Of a stretch of 11,955 nt of DNA, positions 6,588-11,955 are shown piece by piece (positions within the stretch are counted from its first letter, which is position 1; every line of letters begins with the position of its first letter). The stretch lies in assembly GCA_018985235.1 (NCBI GenBank), contig JADGIG010000237.1, positions 1 to 11,955 of the forward strand. Direction: 5' to 3'. Made by a program: the position numbers and the translations under genes. The notes beneath the pieces are model-generated. The model ran no database searches. It had not been told where the DNA came from and saw only the letters and a program-made list of their open reading frames with translations. The stretch comes from Sanchytrium tribonematis. Taxonomy: Eukaryota; Sanchytriomycota; Sanchytriomycetes; Sanchytriales; Sanchytriaceae.

Positions 6588-7460
6588 ATGCCAGATCGAT
6601 CAGATGTGAAATTTGAAGCTCTATCTTATTTAAAAAACAGCCCTTATTTCAATCAGAAATCTAAATTGACCGCCTTACAGGTAGAACCAACAAGAGAATC
6701 GACAGATCTTTCAAAGATTGTTGAGAAAATTATTCATGGAAAGCCATTGCTTTGTACTGAAATACCAATACAGAATAGCTTGCTTCCATTTATCAAAGGT
6801 ATAAAAAGAGAAAAGGCTAAGTTTAAACAGCAGGTGGATATAACCAATAAGCTGCAATTAGACATAAAATGGTTACAAGATAAATATAAAGACCTTAAAA
6901 AAACCAGCAACGCTATGTCCAGCTATCATGATAATGGGGTTGTGCAATTGGAAAGGTTGCTAGATAATGGTCCACTTTTTGATAACGATCTATACAAATC
7001 CTTGATGCATGAGAACTCGCAGTTAAAAAAAGACAACAATATGTTGAAACTTACTAATAAGGGCCAGGAGGAGCTTTTAAGTTACCTAAATAAGGATAGA
7101 GAAAATTTGACGAACAAAATATCTATTTTTCGTTCAAGTTTCAGTCAGCTTGAGTCTCAATTTAAGAAGACCAAGGCAGCTCACCAGGAAACGCTATCAC
7201 GATTAAAACTTTGTGATAATCAAAATTTCAGCCTTCCAAATTCCTGCAAGCATGCTTTCACCCAAACTACAATATTTTCGACGACTTTAAAAACAAGCGA
7301 GCTAGTTTCTCAACTTGAAATTTTAAAATCTAAAGTAGAAGAATCAGCTGAATCTTCGAAATGCAAAGACATTGAGCTAGATGCATTGAGATCTCAAAAT
7401 TCTTTATTGAGAAAAGAGTTAGCCGAAACAATGCAATTGATAGATCAATTTCAAAAATAA
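6588..7460 (+). CDS. Coiled-coil protein of unknown function
   Basis: 290 aa from the ATG at 6588. I do not recognise a family. A mixed N-terminal region (1-75, including EALSYLKNSPYFNQ and IVEKIIHGKPLL) leads to heptad-rich coils at about 78-110, 138-205 and 235-290. They are interrupted by non-coil loops near SYHDNGVV and a Cys-containing stretch around CKHAFTQTTIFSTT. The architecture fits a structural, centrosomal/spindle-pole or trafficking protein, but nothing decides between these. The last codons CAA AAA TAA AT form an AATAAA over the stop. It converges with the phosphate transporter; stops are 17 nt apart. Confidence 0.8.
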   Translation: MPDRSDVKFEALSYLKNSPYFNQKSKLTALQVEPTRESTDLSKIVEKIIHGKPLLCTEIPIQNSLLPFIKGIKREKAKFKQQVDITNKLQLDIKWLQDKYKDLKKTSNAMSSYHDNGVVQLERLLDNGPLFDNDLYKSLMHENSQLKKDNNMLKLTNKGQEELLSYLNKDRENLTNKISIFRSSFSQLESQFKKTKAAHQETLSRLKLCDNQNFSLPNSCKHAFTQTTIFSTTLKTSELVSQLEILKSKVEESAESSKCKDIELDALRSQNSLLRKELAETMQLIDQFQK

Positions 7461-7467
7461 ATTTATT
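7456..7467. terminator. Palindromic AATAAATTTATT: poly(A) signal for both convergent genes
   Basis: The 12-bp perfect palindrome carries AATAAA on both strands. On the plus strand it contains the stop (7458-7460) of the coiled-coil gene. On the minus strand AATAAA (7467-7462) lies 10 nt after the transporter stop. One sequence can thus serve both transcripts; their 3' ends would have to overlap the neighbour's coding region. Confidence 0.5.
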
Positions 7468-7477
7468 TTGTATACAT

Positions 7478-9722
7478 CTAAAATTTTAGTATATTCATTA
7501 AAGCATATCCAACTGTGTTTATAACAATCATGCTTATAATTGATGCTGGTACGCCAATTCTCAAAAAATCCTTCGTAGAAAGATACCTCATTCCAGTATT
7601 TGGATCCTCTACACTTACGGCATGCATATTAGGAAAGCCACTTATCGGAAGAGCCATTGCAGCACTACAAATCAAGCCCATTCCCATAACTAGTAGCTTA
7701 GAGTGATCGGCCCCGTTTCTAGCTAGCACCAAACCAATTTCTCTTACCATTGGAAGTATTATTAATGCAGCTACAGTGTGGGAAATCATACTCGCAGCAA
7801 TTAAAGTGAAGCTACTGAAAAGCACTAAAATCTCTAAAGTGTTCATTCCAACCGTCATTAAAGAGAGTTCTTGAGCGATAAGTCTAAGTAAACCCGTATT
7901 TTCAATTGATTTTCCTAGTAATATGCCCCCTTGAGCCAATACAACAACACTCTAAATTAATATGAAGTACCCAAAGCAAATCGTTGAAATCGTTTTTGTT
8001 TAAAAAACCGAGCCCAAAATAAAATATTATAGGTATCAAACTTATTATTGAAACGTCTCCAACATAAGGCTTTAAAAGAGGTGTAGCTATCCATAAGCAA
8101 AGAATAATCGTACTTGATATAATTATTATCCATTGAGTCGGATCATAAAATTTAAATATACTGCGTTTTTGAGAAGCAGAAACAGACAAAAGCGGTCGCT
8201 CCACTTCATCATCTGCTTCAACCTCATCATCATCTACGCTTTCGGTCTTTTTGGAGTAGTGCGAATGTCTGTCTTCTTCATCCTCTGTATCATCAATAAT
8301 ATATTTATCTGGTTTAATTAAAAGCACGATGATGATAAAAATTAGAGTATTACAAAGCAAGCAAACAGGGACGGCTACAAATAACCATTCGAGCCATTTT
8401 GCACTCATCAAATGAATTGTGATAATATTTTGGGGGCTTGCAATTGGCGATATCATACCACCAATATTAGAACTCATTGCTATTCCTAAAATTAAAGCTT
8501 TTCCAATATTGCTGCTAAGAGACGTTTTCTTCAATACAGAATGAATTAATGATGTGCACAGAACTGGCGCAGCAACATTAGAAACGATTCCAGACATAAA
8601 TGTGGCAAGATTCATTAGCACAAATAAGACTTTGTAGGTATTGTGATTGCAGTGTTTTACAGCTAAATCGCATGGTCCTTGTAATATTCGGTATTTTGAT
8701 AATGCCGAAGCTATAGTAAATCCACCAAGAAGTAGAATAATAATTGGCGAATAGAACATTTGCGTAAAAATTAGTTTGGCAGCAACGTCTGCTGGCAAAA
8801 CGCCAGTCTCATCGATCAAAATTTTGTTAGTTACTAGTAAAAAAGGAATCAATAACGCTGTTGTATAAAGCGGAAGCGCTTCTGTTGCCCACAAATAAAC
8901 TATACTCAATAGCACTCCGAAACACCTATTTTGGTAATCTGTGTGATGCGTGAAATTGTCAATAAATTGAAATTGAGGAATCCCGAAAAGTAAGAGGCTG
9001 AAAATTGCAAAATGTACTACAAAATGTAAAACGTTCCTCCAAGTTATTTTGTAATCATAGTTATCCTGCCATTTCTTAACAGTTGTTGTTTCTTGCATTT
9101 CCTTCCATACAGTGTTTTTTGTGTAAACTATCAAATCATCCATAGTTCGTTCTAGATATTTTTGACAATAATCTTCTGACTGATTGGTCAGGTGGGCGTA
9201 TTTTGCGACCGTCGCTGATTTCAGTGCCGACAATTGATCATTATTACAGTACCAGGTATCTTTCGAAACCTGGTCCATAAATATATGAGATACTTTGGTT
9301 AAATTCAGCTTGTCGTACTTTTTGCAGATTTTACGCAAGCCACTATAATTTAGTTTTGAGTAATTTTGAAGATGACATAAATATTGAAAATAAAGTACTA
9401 GATCGTGTTCAGAGTGATCGCGATCAATTGGTAGTATTTGAAAGCTGGATATATTTATCGATAAAGGCAATTTTTTCTTAGTCTTTATGTGTGGAGTTTC
9501 TAAATATTCAAAATCTTCATTCCAATTTTCTTTTGCGGCCATAACTTCGAGATGAGATAGAATGGAATCGTAAAATTCTGATATTTTGGCACGCTCGTCT
9601 TGTAGTATTGACAAAAAAGAATTAATCGGTAGACCAAGTTGTTTTTTTAAACTGGAATAATTAATGTAGTAGTCTTTCCACTGCTCTTTTGTGTTTCTTT
9701 CGAGAGAGGAAGCAAATTTCAT
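7478..9722 (-). CDS. SPX-domain phosphate transporter, Pho87/Pho90/Pho91 type (SLC13), two exons (9722-7971, 7951-7478)
   Basis: Spliced length is 741 aa (584 + 157). It is expected to import inorganic phosphate across the plasma or vacuolar membrane, gated by inositol pyrophosphates bound to the SPX domain. The ATG at 9722 gives the canonical SPX start MKFASSLERN. The phosphate-sensing residues are present: K2, Y22, K26, and K131/K134/K135/K138 with KxxKKxxK spacing. About ten or more hydrophobic segments follow from residue 230, with the paired SLC13 motifs SNVAAP (381-386) and, in exon 2, SHTVAA. An acidic cytosolic loop (478-509) ends in ERPLL, a dileucine-like sorting signal. Removing 19 nt joins NDFNDLLW to SVVVLAQGGILLGKS, the expected family sequence; unspliced, the frame runs into unrelated residues. 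Whether it is a surface or vacuolar paralogue is unresolved. Confidence 0.93.
7952..7970 (-). other. 19-nt spliceosomal intron in the phosphate transporter gene
   Basis: The minus strand reads GTACTTCATATTAATTTAG between TGG and AGT (phase 0). Length, phase, GTA start, TAG end and preceding G all equal the NDC80 intron. ATTAAT is a plausible branch sequence 6 nt from the 3' end. Splicing restores the conserved loop preceding GGILLGK. Confidence 0.88.
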
Positions 9723-10025
9723 CAAGATGTTACACGGATTGTTTTGTCATTGACATTTGTCGACAATTCATCCTAAATAATTAACTCGAAGATATCATAA
9801 TAAAATCTAAATAACATAATTTATTTGCAATCAGTTTAACGATAAATAGAAAATTTTATACTTAATTAAGACTCAACAAGGGGAATGGTATTCTCGGGAA
9901 TCTACAACTGAATTATGTTAAGTCTATCACCTCTATATCTAGTCAAATATTGGCTTAAAAAATTCAGTCTTAATCTACATTAGGATAACCCCTTTCAAGT
10001 CTCCCGTATTGGATTTGCGTAAATT
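9723..10025. promoter_or_regulatory. 303-bp divergent intergenic region with a 9-bp inverted repeat
   Basis: This must contain the promoters of the transporter and the membrane-protein gene. ATTAAGACT (9865-9873) is exactly complementary to AGTCTTAAT (9966-9974), 92 nt apart. Between them is a smaller hairpin (GAAT-GGT-ATTC, or alternatively ATTC-TCGG-GAAT) near 9883-9900. AAGGGG and CCCCTT form a second, non-nested pair. No known RNA family is recognised. Confidence 0.4.
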
Positions 10026-10472
10026 ATGACTCCAATTTTAGTAACGGTTACAATTTTGTTAATATTGGCAGCTGCAATGGTAGTAGGCGCTCTTGTTTAC
10101 TTATACATAAAAAGAAATAAGTCAATTAAACGAGAGTTCAAAGCTTCAAAGGTTAGTTCACGTATCAGCCGTTGCAGTGAATGGGAACCTGCCAAGCAAA
10201 TATATCCCGATCAAGAAGGAAATGATTTAGTCGTTGTCAATCCAGACGACGTATATACATCTATGGACGAGGAGTATGAAATACCACAAACAACTTATTC
10301 AAAATTATTTAGTCGAACCACTTTTCAGACTTTTAATATAATGGATTTCAAAAAACAGTCATTAGCTTCTCTTGTTCGTGGGGCAAATACGGTAAAATAC
10401 GAAGAGGGCTTGGCCCAGCTTAATAATATGTCGCATATTGATATTGTGTTGCGGCCTGAGCTTATTAAATAA
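10026..10472 (+). CDS. Small single-pass membrane protein, unknown function
   Basis: 148 aa. One hydrophobic segment covers residues 4-28 and is followed at once by a basic stop-transfer patch (IKRNKSIKR), predicting N-out/C-in type III topology with a cytosolic tail of about 118 residues. The tail has an acidic, tyrosine-containing stretch (VVVNPDDVYTSMDEEYEIPQ) and a YSKL motif of the YxxPhi endocytic/sorting type, then a more basic C-terminus. No signal peptide other than the membrane segment is evident, and I know no family with this pattern. The stop TAA lies within AATAAA (10468-10473), and the next ATG begins at 10474. Confidence 0.7.
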   Translation: MTPILVTVTILLILAAAMVVGALVYLYIKRNKSIKREFKASKVSSRISRCSEWEPAKQIYPDQEGNDLVVVNPDDVYTSMDEEYEIPQTTYSKLFSRTTFQTFNIMDFKKQSLASLVRGANTVKYEEGLAQLNNMSHIDIVLRPELIK

Positions 10473-10473
10473 A
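10468..10473 (+). promoter_or_regulatory. AATAAA containing a stop codon and abutting the next ATG
   Basis: AATAAAATG at 10468-10476 combines the stop of the membrane-protein gene (10470-10472), a canonical poly(A) hexamer and a possible start codon of the PA200 gene. Confidence 0.45.
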
Positions 10474-11955
10474 ATGTCTGCTTTAATTTGCCATCAAATC
10501 CACAAATTTTTGCGCAAGTTCTGGATAAAAATAAAAATTATGTCATAAGTTGATCTTTTTAGGAGTTTGAAACAAATTTTGATGTTGCAACCTTCCAAGA
10601 CTTTTGACATCGAAGAGCTACTTCCTTTTTCAACCAAAGTTGGCGATAGATCAGAAAGGGATGTATTTATCGAAATGTTTTATAATAAAATGAAAGAATC
10701 CGCAAATGAAGGCATAGATCAATTTTACAAGGATTTTAAAGCAAACACTGCAGTTTTGCTAAATTTTTTTGATTTGAACTATTATCTGGAAGAACAAGAT
10801 ACAGTTAAAATTATAAAATTTTACTATGCAATTCTCTGCAAAATTATTGAATTTCCAAACCCTAATGTTTTTGGACAATGCTGCTCTGCACTTGTTAAGC
10901 TTTTAAGATACAATTATGATTTTGAATTCAAAGAACTTGAGCTTGAATTTCAACCACTTTTTGATTTGACTGAATTTGTTATGTTTCCTAAAATAACTGA
11001 CCCAACCTTCTTTTGCAGCCAAATGAGTAGGAATGATTTCTGTACAGTTATACAGAGATGTAAGGGTTACTTCAAAAATAGGGCCCACATATATCTCTTT
11101 TTTAAAGAAAAAATGAATCCCATAGATGTGACAAAATATACAAAATATTTTACATTATGTCTGTATTTCATGCCACACTCAACGCATTTTAACGATAGCT
11201 TTGAGTTTTTTCCAAAGGATCTTTACTACGTTGAAGAATTATGGAATCATTTTGATAGAGAATTTATAAACTGTGATACTATGGAAAATATTCTAATTAA
11301 TTTATTGGCCGATGTGGCCATATTTAATGTCGGCAAAATAAAATTAAGTGAAAAGCAAATCTCTTGGCTTTTTAAGAGAATGTTAAAAAATCTAATGGTT
11401 GTGGTTGGAAACACAGGAAATGGACTGAGATTGAAGTCTGCTGATTTCCCGAAAGATAGAACCACTGCTTATACCAAGTTGACACATATACTGTCTGGAT
11501 TTTTCGATAATTGTTCAGCCATCTTGATTTATGGTAAAGCTGACTATTTGGGTGAAATGCGAAAGTTTTTAAGAGTGGTGTCGAATTATTTACACCCAAC
11601 AACCATGGGTTACTGGACTATCAGACTAGCCCAATTTTTGGATTGCTCATTGAGGCATTTAAAAGACAGAATTGCTTTGCATAAATATCTGAAAATGCCT
11701 CCGTTGGATGAAAAATTTATTTTGGAGATTGCCGAACTCACTATTGAACCTCTTATTCTAATGTGCCATTCTAGACAACAGTCTGTTGTCATGATAAGTC
11801 AAAAGGCTATAAAGTCTGCATTGCTTTTAAACCCCTCATTATTTGAGAAAGTCATAGATGCTACAAGTCAGTGTTTCACTGATCTTCTTTATATGGATAG
11901 ACTGCAGACTGGAATAGTTTTAGCAAATAGCATGGTGGATTTAATGTGTGATCCA
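10474..11955 (+). CDS. Proteasome activator PA200/Blm10 (PSME4), N-terminal part, continues beyond window
   Basis: Blm10/PA200 is a large HEAT-repeat solenoid that caps the 20S proteasome and opens its gate independently of ATP and ubiquitin. From the ATG at 10582 the frame is open for 458 codons to the window edge, about a quarter of the family's usual 1,800-2,100 aa. Matches in order: a start like the family's LLPYxE (LLPFSTKVGDRSE), the region around YFTLCLYFMPHSTHF, LINLLADVAIFNVG, and the block YLHPTTMGYWTIRLAQFL (family: YHPSNxGxW). IEPLILMCHS then precedes a helix repeat. An alternative start at 10474 needs removal of a 21-nt GT...TAG segment (10542-10562), which contains an in-frame TAA, and adds 29 residues ahead of M at 10582. 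I favour that spliced form slightly. Confidence 0.85.
10542..10562 (+). other. Candidate 21-nt intron at the 5' end of PA200
   Basis: It begins GTCATAAG and ends CTTTTTAG, carries an in-frame TAA, and its removal joins the ATG at 10474 to the PA200 frame. A 45-nt alternative donor exists at 10518. Homology does not reach this far N-terminal, so it is unproven. Confidence 0.4.

Noticed and set aside
10903-11792. Several minus-strand ORFs of 60-76 codons opposite PA200
   Set aside because: The plus strand holds a continuous 458-codon frame with clear PA200 similarity; these are shadows.
1-11955. CRISPR arrays, insertion sequences, rRNA or tRNA genes
   Set aside because: No direct-repeat arrays, transposase-like proteins, rRNA segments or tRNA A/B-box pairs were seen on either strand.

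Overview
The window reads as nuclear DNA of a small, AT-rich, very compact eukaryotic genome, most likely an early-diverging fungus or close relative (Rozella/Cryptomycota, sanchytrid or aphelid type). This rests on gene content and compaction, not on a database match. Fungal-style signals are a Kre9/Knh1-type secreted protein and an SPX-SLC13 (Pho87/90/91-type) phosphate transporter. General eukaryotic signals are SPO11, casein kinase 2 beta, NDC80, PA200/Blm10 and a U1 snRNA. Ordinary TAA, TAG and TGA stops fit the standard code.

Layout. 1-2371 is a same-strand run: SPO11 (5' end outside the window), a small Kre9-like GPI-type protein, CK2 beta, and an unrecognised basic protein. NDC80 (minus strand, 3925-2407) converges on that run. 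It shares a 58-bp gap with a divergent GH36/raffinose-synthase-like gene (3984-5369). 5370-5885 has no gene I can name. A U1 snRNA gene follows (about 5886-6031). Next come a GX3-repeat Yae1/Lto1-like protein (minus, 6525-6283, possibly spliced on to 6111), a coiled-coil protein (6588-7460), and the phosphate transporter (minus, 9722-7478). After a roughly 300-bp gap come a single-pass membrane protein (10026-10472) and the N-terminal part of PA200/Blm10, which runs off the right edge.

Two observations stand out. First, NDC80 and the phosphate transporter are each broken by exactly 19 nt. Removing a G|GTA...TAG segment restores one long protein matching its family across the junction, so this genome appears to use introns of only 19 nt. 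The U1 snRNA between these genes belongs to the machinery that would recognise them. Second, four of the seven TAA stop codons lie inside an AATAAA hexamer, so stop and poly(A) signal share bases. In one place stop, AATAAA and a possible next ATG occupy nine bases. The genes form no single pathway; they are housekeeping and cell-cycle genes packed to the point where introns, 3' UTRs and promoters are nearly minimal.
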